From the NCBI RefSeq assembly GCF_050176255.1, contig NZ_JBFXIE010000011.1: a DNA stretch of 64,000 bases; one strand, given 5' to 3'. This document shows, piece by piece, positions 37,563 through 46,533 of the stretch. Position 1 is the stretch's first letter, and each line of letters begins with the position of its first letter. The notes beneath the pieces are model-generated. The model was not told the origin of the DNA. It searched no databases and was given only the letters and a program-made list of their open reading frames with translations. The stretch is from JBFXIE01 sp050176255 (lineage in GTDB: Bacteria > Pseudomonadota > Gammaproteobacteria > Burkholderiales > Burkholderiaceae_C). The position numbers and the translations under genes are program-made.

Positions 37563-38909
37563 ATGACCTCCCCTGACAACCATGCTGCCGCCCCCGGCGC
37601 ACCGGCCCTGAAGGCGCGCTCGGCCGATGCCGCTGCCGGCCTGAAAAACCTGCACCAGCTCATCCAGTTGCGCTGGATTGCCGTGGTGGGCCAACTGTTC
37701 ACCATCGAGGTGGCGCACTACGTGCTGCACCTGCCCTTGCCGCTGCGCGAGATGCTGATGGTGGTGGGCTGCCTGGCGCTATACAACGCCATCAGCTTTC
37801 TGCGCTGGCGCACCGGACATGGCGTGCGCAATGCCGAGCTGTTTCTGGCGCTGCTGGTGGATGTGGCCGTGCTCACCGTGCAGCTGCATTTGAGCGGTGG
37901 CACCAGCAACCCCTTTGTCTTTCTGTACTTGCTGCAGGTCACGCTGAGCGCGGCGCTGCTGCGCACCGTGCACATCTGGGCCATGGTGCTGATCACCACC
38001 GCCTGCTTTGCGCTGCTGGCCCACCTCAGCGTGCCGCTGCGGCTGCCGCCCGACTTTGCGCGTGGCCTGGGCAGCCCGTATGTGCTGGGGCTGCTGGTGT
38101 GCTTCGTGCTGAACGCGGGGCTGGTGGTGGTCTTCATGTCCCGCATCGGGCACAACCTGCGCCAGCGCGACGCGCGCCTGGCCGCCATACGCCAGCGCGC
38201 CGCCGAAGAGGAACACATCGTGCGCATGGGGCTGTTGGCGTCGGGCGCGGCGCATGAGCTGGGCACGCCGCTGGCCACCATGGCCGTCATTTTGGGCGAC
38301 TGGCGGCGCGACCCCGCGCTGGCCACCCACCCTGCCCTGCAAGAAGACGTGGCCGAGATGCAGCGGCAGCTGCAGCGCTGCAAGACCATCGTCAGCGGCA
38401 TCCTGATGTCGGCCGGCGAGACGCGTGGCGAGGCATCGGCCCAGACCACCGTGTGCCAGTTTCTGGACTCGCTGGCCCGCGAATGGCAGGCAACGCGCCC
38501 GGTGGGCCAGTTCAGCTACGACAACCGCTTCGGGCAGGACACGCCCATGGTGTCCGATGTCACGCTGCAGCAAATGGTTTTCAATGTGCTGGACAATGCC
38601 CGCGACGCATCGCCCCACTGGGTCGGCCTGGTGGCCGAGCGTGATCAAGACCTGCTGCGCATCACCATCACCGACGACGGCCCGGGGTTCGCAGCCGCCA
38701 CGCTGTCGCAGTTCGGCAAGCCCTACCAGTCCAGCAAGGGCCGCCCCGGCGGCGGGCTGGGCCTGTTTCTGGCGATGAACGTGGCGCGCACGCTGGGTGG
38801 CAGCGTGCAAGCGCACAACCGCCCTGGCGGCGGCGCCCAGGTCACGATCACGCTGCCGCTGGCCGCGATTGCGCTGCAGGAGCCCCCTCAACACCATGGA
38901 CAACGCTGA
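37563..38909 (+). CDS. regB: RegB/PrrB-like redox sensor histidine kinase
   Basis: 448 residues. Six N-terminal hydrophobic segments (about 38-190) enclose GGTSNPF (112-118), the quinone-binding motif of RegB. The H-box SGAAHELGTPLATM carries the phosphorylated His-231; the ATPase domain has NVLDNARDA, DDGPGF and GGGLGLFLA. It sits 10 bp after the SURF1 gene and overlaps the response regulator by 14 bp. Sensing the quinone pool beside a quinol oxidase operon suggests direct feedback. Confidence 0.9.
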   Translation: MTSPDNHAAAPGAPALKARSADAAAGLKNLHQLIQLRWIAVVGQLFTIEVAHYVLHLPLPLREMLMVVGCLALYNAISFLRWRTGHGVRNAELFLALLVDVAVLTVQLHLSGGTSNPFVFLYLLQVTLSAALLRTVHIWAMVLITTACFALLAHLSVPLRLPPDFARGLGSPYVLGLLVCFVLNAGLVVVFMSRIGHNLRQRDARLAAIRQRAAEEEHIVRMGLLASGAAHELGTPLATMAVILGDWRRDPALATHPALQEDVAEMQRQLQRCKTIVSGILMSAGETRGEASAQTTVCQFLDSLAREWQATRPVGQFSYDNRFGQDTPMVSDVTLQQMVFNVLDNARDASPHWVGLVAERDQDLLRITITDDGPGFAAATLSQFGKPYQSSKGRPGGGLGLFLAMNVARTLGGSVQAHNRPGGGAQVTITLPLAAIALQEPPQHHGQR

Positions 38910-39432
38910 ACGCTTGCTCCTCATCGTCGAAGACGACGAAGCCTTTGCGCGCACGCTGGCCCGCTCGTTCGAGCGGCGCGGCTACCGCGTGCTGCACGCC
39001 GACGGGCTGGCGCAGGCCCAGCAGTTGCTGTCCAGCCACACACCGGGCTACGCAGTGGTGGACCTCAAACTCAAGGGCGAGGCCACGGGCCTGAGCTGTG
39101 TGCGGACGCTGCACGCTGCCAATGCCGACATGCTGATCGTCGTGCTGACGGGCTACGCCAGCATTGCCACGGCCGTCGAAGCCGTCAAACTGGGCGCCTG
39201 CCACTACCTGGCCAAGCCATCGAACACCGACGACATCGAGGCAGCCTTTGGCCTGACCGAGGGCAACCCCGAAGTGGAACTGACCAACCGCGCCAGCTCC
39301 ATCAAGACGCTGGAGTGGGAGCGCATCCACGAGGTGCTGGCTGAAACCGGCTTCAACATCTCGGAAGCCGCGCGGCGCCTTGGCATGCACCGGCGCACAC
39401 TCACGCGCAAACTGGACAAGCGGCGCGTCTGA
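38896..39432 (+). CDS. regA: RegA/PrrA-like response regulator
   Basis: 178 residues: a receiver domain with IVEDDEAF, phospho-acceptor Asp-56 (YAVVDLKLK), LTGYAS and the KPS lysine, then a Fis-type helix-turn-helix at the C-terminus (FNISEAARRLGMHRRTLTRK). This is the compact RegA/ActR layout. It overlaps regB, so the pair is co-translated; likely targets include the oxidase operons at either end of this region. Confidence 0.9.
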   Translation: MDNAERLLLIVEDDEAFARTLARSFERRGYRVLHADGLAQAQQLLSSHTPGYAVVDLKLKGEATGLSCVRTLHAANADMLIVVLTGYASIATAVEAVKLGACHYLAKPSNTDDIEAAFGLTEGNPEVELTNRASSIKTLEWERIHEVLAETGFNISEAARRLGMHRRTLTRKLDKRRV

Positions 39433-39434
39433 CC

Positions 39435-39490
39435 AGAGCCAAAACAGCATTTAGCGCTTATGAATAAAGCGCCAACAGCTCCTGATTCAG
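39435..39490. repeat. Dispersed palindromic repeat between regA and trhP
   Basis: GAGCCAAAACAGCATTTAGC, GCTTATGAATAAAGC, then GCCAACAGCTCCTGATT. It follows the regA stop by a few bases and precedes the trhP start by about 35 bp. Confidence 0.65.
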
Positions 39491-39522
39491 GAGCAAACTG
39501 AAATAGTAAGACAATTCTGCCC

Positions 39523-40890
39523 ATGACCCTCAAAGCCCCCGAACTGCTGCTGCCCGCCGGCTCTCTCGACAAAATGCGCGCCGCCTACGACTTTGGCGCC
39601 GACGCCGTGTACGCCGGCCAGCCGCGCTACAGTCTGCGCGCGCGCAACAACGAGTTCCGCCTGGAGCAGATCGCCCAGGGCATCGAAGAAGCCCACGCGC
39701 GCGGCAAGAAATTCTTCGTCACCAGCAACCTGATCGCGCACAACGACAAGGTGCGCACCTACCTGCGCGACATCGAACCCGTGATTGCCTGCAAGCCCGA
39801 CGCCTTCATCATGGCCGACCCCGGCCTGATCATGATGGTCAAGGAAAAGTGGCCCGAGACCGAAATCCACCTCTCGGTGCAAGCCAACACCACCAACTAC
39901 GCCACGGTGAAGTTCTGGCAACGCGCAGGGGTGTCGCGCATCATCCTCTCGCGCGAGCTGAGCCTGGACGAGATCGAGAAGATCCGCCAAGAATGCCCGG
40001 ACATGGAACTGGAAGTGTTCGTTCATGGCGCGCTGTGCATTGCCTACTCGGGCCGTTGCCTGCTCAGCGGTTACTTCAACCGCCGCGACCCCAACCAGGG
40101 CACCTGCACCAACGCCTGCCGCTGGGAATACAAGACGCACGAATCCGCCGTGGACCCCAACACCGGCGAGACCCTGGCGCAAGGCATGGAGCAAGGCTTC
40201 CACTTCGCGCAGGCACGCGAGGAGGCGGACAGCCAGTTCACCAGCACCTGCGGCAGCGGCCAGCGCCACCCCAAGGCCGACCAGGTCTATCTGATTGAAG
40301 AGATGGGCCGCCCGGGCGAGCTGATGCCCATCATGGAAGATGAGCACGGCACCTACATCATGAACTCCAAGGATCTGCGCGCCGTGGAGCATGTGGAGCG
40401 GCTGGTGAAGATCGGCGTCGATTCGCTGAAGATCGAGGGCCGCACCAAGAGCCTGTACTACGTGGCGCGCACCGCACAGGTGTACCGCCGCGCCATCGAC
40501 GACGCCGTGGCGGGCCGCCCCTTCAACCCGCACCTGATCACCGAGCTGGAAGGACTGGCCAACCGTGGCTACACCGGCGGCCTGCTGGAGCGCCGCCCGG
40601 CCAACGATTACCAGAACTACGAAACCGGCAACAGCGTGCTGCAGCGCGCTCACTTTGTGGGCGAGGTACGCGGCTACGAGAACGGCCTGGCCGAGGTCGA
40701 GACCAAGAACCGCTTCCAGGTCGGCGACACCCTGGAGATCATCCACCCCCAGGGCAACCGTCAGGTGCGGCTGGAAAAAATGTTCAACCTGGAGGGCGAG
40801 CCCGTACAGGTGGCCCAGGGCAGCCCGGTGCGCGTGCGCATCCCGCTCGAAGGTCCGGTGGAGGGCGCGCTGATCTCCCGGCTGCTTTGA
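39523..40890 (+). CDS. trhP: U32-family tRNA hydroxylation protein TrhP (YegQ)
   Basis: 455 residues. The family motifs PELLLPAGSLDKMRAAYDFG, GADAVYAG and the Cys-bearing EVFVHGALCIAYSGRCLLSG and GTCTNACRWEY match peptidase U32 proteins of the YegQ/TrhP branch, which use prephenate-dependent chemistry to form 5-hydroxyuridine in the wobble position of tRNAs. The name peptidase is historical. It is preceded and followed by repeat elements and seems monocistronic. Confidence 0.88.
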   Translation: MTLKAPELLLPAGSLDKMRAAYDFGADAVYAGQPRYSLRARNNEFRLEQIAQGIEEAHARGKKFFVTSNLIAHNDKVRTYLRDIEPVIACKPDAFIMADPGLIMMVKEKWPETEIHLSVQANTTNYATVKFWQRAGVSRIILSRELSLDEIEKIRQECPDMELEVFVHGALCIAYSGRCLLSGYFNRRDPNQGTCTNACRWEYKTHESAVDPNTGETLAQGMEQGFHFAQAREEADSQFTSTCGSGQRHPKADQVYLIEEMGRPGELMPIMEDEHGTYIMNSKDLRAVEHVERLVKIGVDSLKIEGRTKSLYYVARTAQVYRRAIDDAVAGRPFNPHLITELEGLANRGYTGGLLERRPANDYQNYETGNSVLQRAHFVGEVRGYENGLAEVETKNRFQVGDTLEIIHPQGNRQVRLEKMFNLEGEPVQVAQGSPVRVRIPLEGPVEGALISRLL

Positions 40891-40986
40891 ATTCGATAGC
40901 TGCCAGCGCGCCCCCAGCAAGTGTCTTCCTCACTGAAATACCTGAAACACTGATGTAGCAAGCGCTGGCAGCTCCTATTTTTGAAG
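40890..40986. repeat. Long version of the palindromic repeat upstream of the ParB-like gene
   Basis: Outer arms GATAGCTGCCAGCGC and GCGCTGGCAGCTCCTATTTT enclose about 55 bp of extra sequence that itself contains short inverted pieces (AAGTGTC, CACTG, ACACTG). It is the longest copy here and starts almost at the trhP stop codon. Confidence 0.75.
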
Positions 40987-41032
40987 GCCTCGTGGGACGA
41001 CCTGGGGCCTTTTCCTTTTGTTTTGGACTGCC

Positions 41033-41914
41033 ATGAACCCGAACGACATCACCGTCCTGCCCGAACTGCTGGCCTACATCGATCCCCTGACCCCTGAAGA
41101 AGACGAAGCGCTGGAGCGCAGCATGCTCGAAGAGGGCTGCCGCGACGCCCTGGTGCTGTGGGGCAACATCCTGGTGGACGGCCACAACCGCTACCGCATC
41201 TGCACCAAGCACGGCCTGCCGTTCCAGACCGTACAGAACACGCGCTTTCAGAACATGGACGACGTGCACCTGTGGATGATCGACCAGCACCTGGGCCGGC
41301 GCAGCGTGTCGGAGTTCCAGCGCGGCGTGCTCGCCCTGCGCAAGCGTGAAATCATCGCCAGCCGCCGCGCAGCTGCGGCCGCAGCCGTGGTCGCAGCAAA
41401 GGCCGAAGCCGCCCAGGCCCCCGATGCACAGGCCCCGTGGGAAGGCGATACCGACCCGGTGGTGGCGCAGGCCCTGGCCAGCGTGCCCAAGGTACCGGAC
41501 GAAGCCCTGGATACCCGCGAGGCACTGGCCCGCGTGGCCCGCCTGACGGCGGCGCAGGTCAAGGCCATCGAGACCATCCACCAGAATGCCGCGCCCGAGG
41601 TGGTGGCCGCCGTGAAATCGGGCGAGCTGTCACTCAACGCCGCCGCCGTGGTGGCCACGCTGCCCGTGGAAGAGCAGAAAACCGTGGCGGCGGGCGGTGC
41701 CCAGGAGCTCAAGCAGGCGGCCCGCCGCGTGCGCGATGCCAAGAAAAAACCCAAGGCCGAGGCTACAGCGTCCGGAGGCGACGGCCCCTCCACCGCCGAG
41801 GCGGCTCCCGACGCAGCCCGGCTGCAACAGCGCGTGGCCGAGCTGGAGGCCGAAAATGAGCGTCTGCGCCAACAGGTCAAGGCATTGCAAGACCTTCTGG
41901 CCGAAGTGAGCTGA
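41033..41914 (+). CDS. ParB/Srx-fold nuclease-like protein, orphan
   Basis: 293 residues. Residues 1-100 contain LPELLAYIDPLTPEEDEAL and WGNILVDGHNRYRICTKHGL, resembling ParB N-terminal domains of plasmid and phage proteins (DGHNR in place of the GxRR box of chromosomal ParB). The middle is Ala-rich with helical repeats (AAEV-type segments), and residues 255-293 form a leucine-zipper-like coiled coil (QQRVAELEAENERLRQQVKAL). No parA is adjacent. Function is unknown; gene regulation or DNA binding is possible. The ATG at 41033 gives MNPNDITVLPELL. Confidence 0.75.
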   Translation: MNPNDITVLPELLAYIDPLTPEEDEALERSMLEEGCRDALVLWGNILVDGHNRYRICTKHGLPFQTVQNTRFQNMDDVHLWMIDQHLGRRSVSEFQRGVLALRKREIIASRRAAAAAAVVAAKAEAAQAPDAQAPWEGDTDPVVAQALASVPKVPDEALDTREALARVARLTAAQVKAIETIHQNAAPEVVAAVKSGELSLNAAAVVATLPVEEQKTVAAGGAQELKQAARRVRDAKKKPKAEATASGGDGPSTAEAAPDAARLQQRVAELEAENERLRQQVKALQDLLAEVS

Positions 41915-42067
41915 GCCCGGTTTTCCTGGCGGGCACAAGTGCTCATACAGAGGCCGCAACAGTCTGCGTGTCGATGCCGGGCTGCATCGCCATCGCGGCG
42001 GTATCCCCTGGCTATGACCCAAACTGGGTAGTGACGACGTGGGAGAAGCTGCGCATACTGCATCTCC

Positions 42068-42970
42068 ATGCGCCTTCGCCTGCCCAAACCTGCACTATGT
42101 CCAACGGCCTTGTGGTGCACCCTTGCCCTGTGCCCGGCGTGGACGCAGGCCGGGGGGCAGGAAAGCACCCAGGCGGCCAGCCTTCGCCAGCAGGCCATTG
42201 CCCACGAGCACGGCGAAGGCGTGGCGCGCGACGCACGGCGGGCCGTAGAGCTGTACTGCGCCAGCGCGCGGCTGGGCGACGTGCTGGCCCAGTACAACCT
42301 GGGATGGATGTACGCCCACGGGCGCGGTGTGCCGCGCGACGATGGGGCTGCTGCTTTTTTCTTCCATGCAGCCGCCGAACAGGGGCTGGAGGTGGCTGCG
42401 CGCATGCTTCGGGTGGTGGGCGGCACCACCGGCGAAGTGCCCGAGTGCATGCGCCCGCCGCCGCCCGCTGCGGCAGACACGGCCCCGCCCGGCGTGGACT
42501 ACCAGACCATCGCGCCGCGCAAGATCATGCAACTGGTGCACCAGATGGCGCCGCAATACCAGGTGGAGCCCCAGTTGGCGCTGGCCATCATTGCAGCAGA
42601 GTCCAACTTCAACCCCCAGGCGCTGTCGGCCAGGAACGCGCAGGGACTGATGCAGCTGATTCCCGAAACCAGTGAGCGTTTCAACGTCAAAAACCCCTAC
42701 GACCCGGCGCAAAACATCCGAGGAGGACTGGCCTACCTGCGCTGGCTGCTGGCCTACTTTGAAGGCGACGTGGCTCTTGTGGCCGCGGCCTACAACGCTG
42801 GTGAGGGCAAGGTGGAGCGCTACCGCGGTGTGCCGCCCTACCTTGAAACGCGCACCTATGTCCAGCGCATACTGAAGGCGGTGGGCACCAAGGCGCATCC
42901 GTTCGACCGCAGCGTGACGCAGCCCTCGCCCGCGCTGCAGCGGATCCGGCTGGCGCCGCGGCCCGGCTGA
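42068..42970 (+). CDS. Sel1-repeat lytic transglycosylase (SLT domain)
   Basis: 300 residues. A signal-like N-terminus ends near AWTQAGG; two Sel1-type repeats follow (AHEHGEGVARDARRAVELYC, AQYNLGWMYAHGRGV). The C-terminal SLT domain has AIIAAESNFNPQALS (catalytic Glu-178), GLMQLIPETSERF and AAYNAGEGKVERYRG. It should cut peptidoglycan in the periplasm; Sel1 repeats may bind a partner. It stands alone between the ParB-like gene and the acnB terminator. Confidence 0.9.
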   Translation: MRLRLPKPALCPTALWCTLALCPAWTQAGGQESTQAASLRQQAIAHEHGEGVARDARRAVELYCASARLGDVLAQYNLGWMYAHGRGVPRDDGAAAFFFHAAAEQGLEVAARMLRVVGGTTGEVPECMRPPPPAAADTAPPGVDYQTIAPRKIMQLVHQMAPQYQVEPQLALAIIAAESNFNPQALSARNAQGLMQLIPETSERFNVKNPYDPAQNIRGGLAYLRWLLAYFEGDVALVAAAYNAGEGKVERYRGVPPYLETRTYVQRILKAVGTKAHPFDRSVTQPSPALQRIRLAPRPG

Positions 42971-43044
42971 TTTGCTGGCTTGACCTCGGCCCAAACAACC
43001 CGCGAAAGCCGGGCGCAAGCATCTATCGGTCAGTAAAACACTGC

Positions 43045-43082
43045 ACAAAAAGAACCCCGCCAGGTTCGTACCGGGCGGGGTT
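43045..43082 (-). terminator. Rho-independent terminator of acnB
   Basis: On the minus strand AACCCCGCC pairs with GGCGGGGTT and is followed by CTTTTTGTG. It lies about 50 bp after the acnB stop. Confidence 0.85.
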
Positions 43083-43132
43083 GCTGGCTTGATGGGCTTC
43101 CAGCAGGCAAGCCCAAACAGGGCATCAGAGCA

Positions 43133-45724
43133 TCAGGCGGCAACGCCCTTGGCCACGTCTGCGTATTCTTCGATCTGGTCGAAGTTCATGTAGCGATAGA
43201 CGCTGGCCTTGTCGGCATCGATCACGCCCATCTCCTGCAGGTACTCTTCCTTGGTCGGCAGCTTGCCCAGGCGCGAGGCAATGGCGGCCAGCTCAGCCGA
43301 GCCCAGGAACACGTTGGTGTTCTTGCCCAGGCGGTTGGGGAAGTTGCGGGTGGAGGTGGAGATGACCGTCGCACCCTCACGCACCTGCGCCTGGTTACCC
43401 ATGCACAGCGAGCAGCCGGGCATTTCGGTACGGGCACCAGCCGTGCCGAAAGCCGCGTAATGCCCTTCCTTGATCAGCTCGTTCTGATCCATCTTGGTCG
43501 GCGGGGCCACCCACAGCTTGACGGGAATGTCGCGCTGACCACCCAGCAGCTTGGCCGCTGCGCGGAAGTGCCCGATGTTGGTCATGCACGAGCCAATGAA
43601 GGCCTCGTCGATCTTGGTGCCGGCCACTTCGGACAGGAACTTGGCATCGTCCGGGTCGTTGGGGCAGCAAACGATGGGCTCCTTGATGTCGGCCAGGTCG
43701 ATCTCGATCACAGCGGCGTATTCAGCGTCCTTGTCGGCCTCCAGCAGATCCGGCTTGGCCAGCCAGGCTTCCACCTTCTCGATGCGGCGCTGCAAGGTCT
43801 TCGCATCCTGGTAGCCGTCGGCGATCATGTTCTTCATCAGCACGATGTTCGACTTCAGGTACTCGATGATCGGCTCCTTGTTGAGCTTGATCGTGCAGCC
43901 AGCAGCCGAGCGCTCGGCCGAGGCATCCGACAGCTCGAACGCCTGCTCCACCTTCAGATCAGGCAGACCTTCGATTTCAAGAATCTTGCCCGAGAAGATG
44001 TTCTTCTTGCCGGCCTTGGCCACGGTCAGCAGGCCCGCCTTGATGGCATACAGCGGAATGGCGTGCACCAGGTCGCGCAGCGTCACGCCGGGCTGCATTT
44101 CGCCCTTGAAACGCACCAGCACCGACTCGGGCATGTCCAGAGGCATCACGCCCGTGGCGGCGCCGAAGGCCACCAGGCCGGAGCCAGCCGGGAAGGAGAT
44201 GCCGATCGGGAAGCGGGTGTGCGAGTCGCCGCCGGTGCCCACGGTGTCGGGCAGCAGCAGGCGGTTGAGCCAGCTGTGGATCACGCCGTCACCTGGGCGC
44301 AGGGCCACACCGCCACGGTTGCTGATGAAGGCAGGCAGCTCGCGGTGGGTCTTCACGTCCACGGGCTTGGGATAAGCCGCGGTGTGGCAGAACGATTGCA
44401 TCACCAGGTCAGCCGAGAAGCCCAGGCAAGCCAGGTCTTTCAGCTCGTCACGGGTCATGGGGCCGGTGGTGTCTTGAGAACCCACGGTGGTCATCTTGGG
44501 TTCGCAGTATGTGCCGGGACGTACGCCCTGGCCTTCCGGCAGACCCACGGCGCGGCCGACCATCTTCTGCGCCAGCGTGAAACCGGCCTTGGACTCGGCG
44601 GGCGCTGTGGGCAGGCGGAACACGGTGGAAGCGGGCAGGCCCAGGAATTCACGCGCCTTGGCGGTGAGCGACCGGCCAATGATCAGGTTGATACGGCCAC
44701 CAGCGCGCACTTCGTCCAGCAGCACGTCGCTCTTGAGCGCAAATTCGGCCACGGTTTCGCCGTTCTTGACGATCTTGCCGTCGTAGGGCAGCACGTCGAT
44801 CACGTCCCCCATTTCCAGCCTGGACACGTCCACTTCGATCGGCAGCGAACCGGAGTCTTCCTGCGTGTTGAAGAAGATGGGGGCAATCTTGCCGCCCAGC
44901 GTCACGCCGCCGAAACGCTTGTTCGGCACGAAAGGAATGTCCTGGCCGGTGGCCCAGATCACGCTGTTGGTAGCCGACTTGCGCGAAGAACCGGTACCCA
45001 CCACGTCGCCCACATAGGCCACGAGGTTGCCCTTCTTCTTCAGGTCTTCGATGAACTGCATCGGGCCACGCTTGCCGTCTTCCTCGGGCTTGAAGGCTGC
45101 GTCAGGACGCGTGTTCTTCAGCATCGCCAGGTAGTGCAGCGGGATGTCGGGGCGGCTCCAGGCGTCGGGAGCGGGGGACAGGTCGTCGGTGTTGGTTTCG
45201 CCAGGCACCTTGAACACGGTGACGGTAATTTTCTTCTCGACTTCAGGGCGGCTGGTGAACCACTCGGCATCGGCCCAGCTCTTCATCACTTCCTGGGCCT
45301 TGGCGTTACCCGCCTTTGCCTTGGTGGCGACGTCGTTGAAGAAGTCGAACATCAGCAACGTCTTCTTCAGCGCTTCAGCAGCCACGCCAGCGACTTCAGC
45401 GTCGTCGAGCAACTCGATCAAGGGATGCACGTTATAGCCACCCACCATGGTGCCCAGCAGTTCGGTGGCCTTGGCCTTGGAGATCAGGCCAACCTGGATG
45501 TCGCCATGCGCCACGGCCGCGAGGAAAGAAGCCTTTACCTTGGCCGCGTCGTCCACACCCGGCGGCACGCGGTGCGTCAGCAAGTCGAGCAGGAATTCGG
45601 CCTCGCCAGCGGGCGGGTTCTTGATCAGCTCAATCAGCTCGGCCACCTGCCTGGCCTCCAAAGGCAGGGGGGGAATGCCCAGGGCGGCGCGCTCGGCCAC
45701 ATGGTCGCGATAGGCTTTCAACAT
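43133..45724 (-). CDS. acnB: Aconitate hydratase B
   Basis: Isomerises citrate to isocitrate with a [4Fe-4S] cluster. 863 residues, close to E. coli AcnB (865). It starts MLKAYRDHVAERAALGIPPL at the ATG 45724, with GGAG nine bases upstream; a TTG-initiated frame 11 codons longer is not favoured. GSCMTNIGHFRAAAK and CSLCMGNQAQVREGATVIST carry cluster cysteines. It ends the minus-strand TCA run with its own terminator. Confidence 0.97.
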   Translation of the reverse strand: MLKAYRDHVAERAALGIPPLPLEARQVAELIELIKNPPAGEAEFLLDLLTHRVPPGVDDAAKVKASFLAAVAHGDIQVGLISKAKATELLGTMVGGYNVHPLIELLDDAEVAGVAAEALKKTLLMFDFFNDVATKAKAGNAKAQEVMKSWADAEWFTSRPEVEKKITVTVFKVPGETNTDDLSPAPDAWSRPDIPLHYLAMLKNTRPDAAFKPEEDGKRGPMQFIEDLKKKGNLVAYVGDVVGTGSSRKSATNSVIWATGQDIPFVPNKRFGGVTLGGKIAPIFFNTQEDSGSLPIEVDVSRLEMGDVIDVLPYDGKIVKNGETVAEFALKSDVLLDEVRAGGRINLIIGRSLTAKAREFLGLPASTVFRLPTAPAESKAGFTLAQKMVGRAVGLPEGQGVRPGTYCEPKMTTVGSQDTTGPMTRDELKDLACLGFSADLVMQSFCHTAAYPKPVDVKTHRELPAFISNRGGVALRPGDGVIHSWLNRLLLPDTVGTGGDSHTRFPIGISFPAGSGLVAFGAATGVMPLDMPESVLVRFKGEMQPGVTLRDLVHAIPLYAIKAGLLTVAKAGKKNIFSGKILEIEGLPDLKVEQAFELSDASAERSAAGCTIKLNKEPIIEYLKSNIVLMKNMIADGYQDAKTLQRRIEKVEAWLAKPDLLEADKDAEYAAVIEIDLADIKEPIVCCPNDPDDAKFLSEVAGTKIDEAFIGSCMTNIGHFRAAAKLLGGQRDIPVKLWVAPPTKMDQNELIKEGHYAAFGTAGARTEMPGCSLCMGNQAQVREGATVISTSTRNFPNRLGKNTNVFLGSAELAAIASRLGKLPTKEEYLQEMGVIDADKASVYRYMNFDQIEEYADVAKGVAA

Positions 45725-45838
45725 GTCTTTTTTCTCCGGAATGGTCTTGGTTTTCAAAGTGGGACGACAAAACCCCGGCCTGGCATGCGCACGCCAAACG
45801 CACGCATGGCAAAGCCCGGGCCAGGGGGCGAGAGCGGG

Positions 45839-46474
45839 TTAGCGGGTGACAGGACTGTCCAGCAAGCTGGGTGGCGGGTTTTTCTTGATGGCCGCAGCCA
45901 CTACCACCTGCTGCGGACCCATGCACTCGTCAGCTATGCGCTGGCCCAATTTGTGATTCATGAGCATGGACTTGTTGGCAATTTGAATCCAGACTGCACC
46001 GGCCTTCTGGTCTTCCAGACGCACGGCGCTGGTGGCTGCCACGACGGGAGCCATGTGATAGCGAAAGCCCTTGCCATGCACGAAGAAACGGCCAGGCGAC
46101 TGCGGATCAGCCTCCACCTCGACAAAGGCGCCGAGTTCGCAGGCCATGCGGCCGGTATAGACAGACTCGGCAATCGCCAGCTCCTGGGGGGTGAGCGCGA
46201 TTTCGGCCGCACTGATGCCAGCCGCCACCTGCATGGCACCACTGTGCAAGCGGGTGCGGCTGCTGGTGGGTGCTGCCTTGGCCACCACGGTCGCCGACTT
46301 GTCTGGGGCTGCCTTCGTGGACTTGGCGGCCGGCTTGGCGGCGGCGGTCTTGTTGGCGGTGGCCTTCTGACTCTGCGCCTTGACTGCAGGCTTGGCAGGC
46401 GATTGCGATGCCGTCTGCGCGGCGGCCAATGCGGGAATCAGGGCTATGAGCGCGGAAGCGATGAGGGTCTTCAT
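45839..46474 (-). CDS. Secreted protein of unknown function with an Ala/Lys-rich linker
   Basis: 211 residues. A clear signal peptide (MKTLIASALIALIPALAAA) is followed by a low-complexity basic stretch (about residues 20-72: KPAVKAQSQKATANKTAAAK…), reminiscent of histone H1-like tails, and then a folded part (AEIALTPQELAIAESVYTGR, GKGFRYHMAPVV, SAVRLEDQKAGAVWIQI) with two Cys that could form a disulfide. I do not recognise the family. It lies between acnB and the CitE-like gene, same strand. Confidence 0.75.
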   Translation of the reverse strand: MKTLIASALIALIPALAAAQTASQSPAKPAVKAQSQKATANKTAAAKPAAKSTKAAPDKSATVVAKAAPTSSRTRLHSGAMQVAAGISAAEIALTPQELAIAESVYTGRMACELGAFVEVEADPQSPGRFFVHGKGFRYHMAPVVAATSAVRLEDQKAGAVWIQIANKSMLMNHKLGQRIADECMGPQQVVVAAAIKKNPPPSLLDSPVTR

Positions 46475-46533
46475 GGGGACTCCTGCGGGGGGTGGGGTTT
46501 AAAACGGGCGGTTTGGCAGCAAGGATACCCGTG

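Noticed and set aside
45725..45757. Longer acnB start with eleven extra codons
   Set aside because: It needs a TTG start, has no clear ribosome-binding site and extends beyond the family N-terminus; the ATG at 45724 has GGAG at good spacing.
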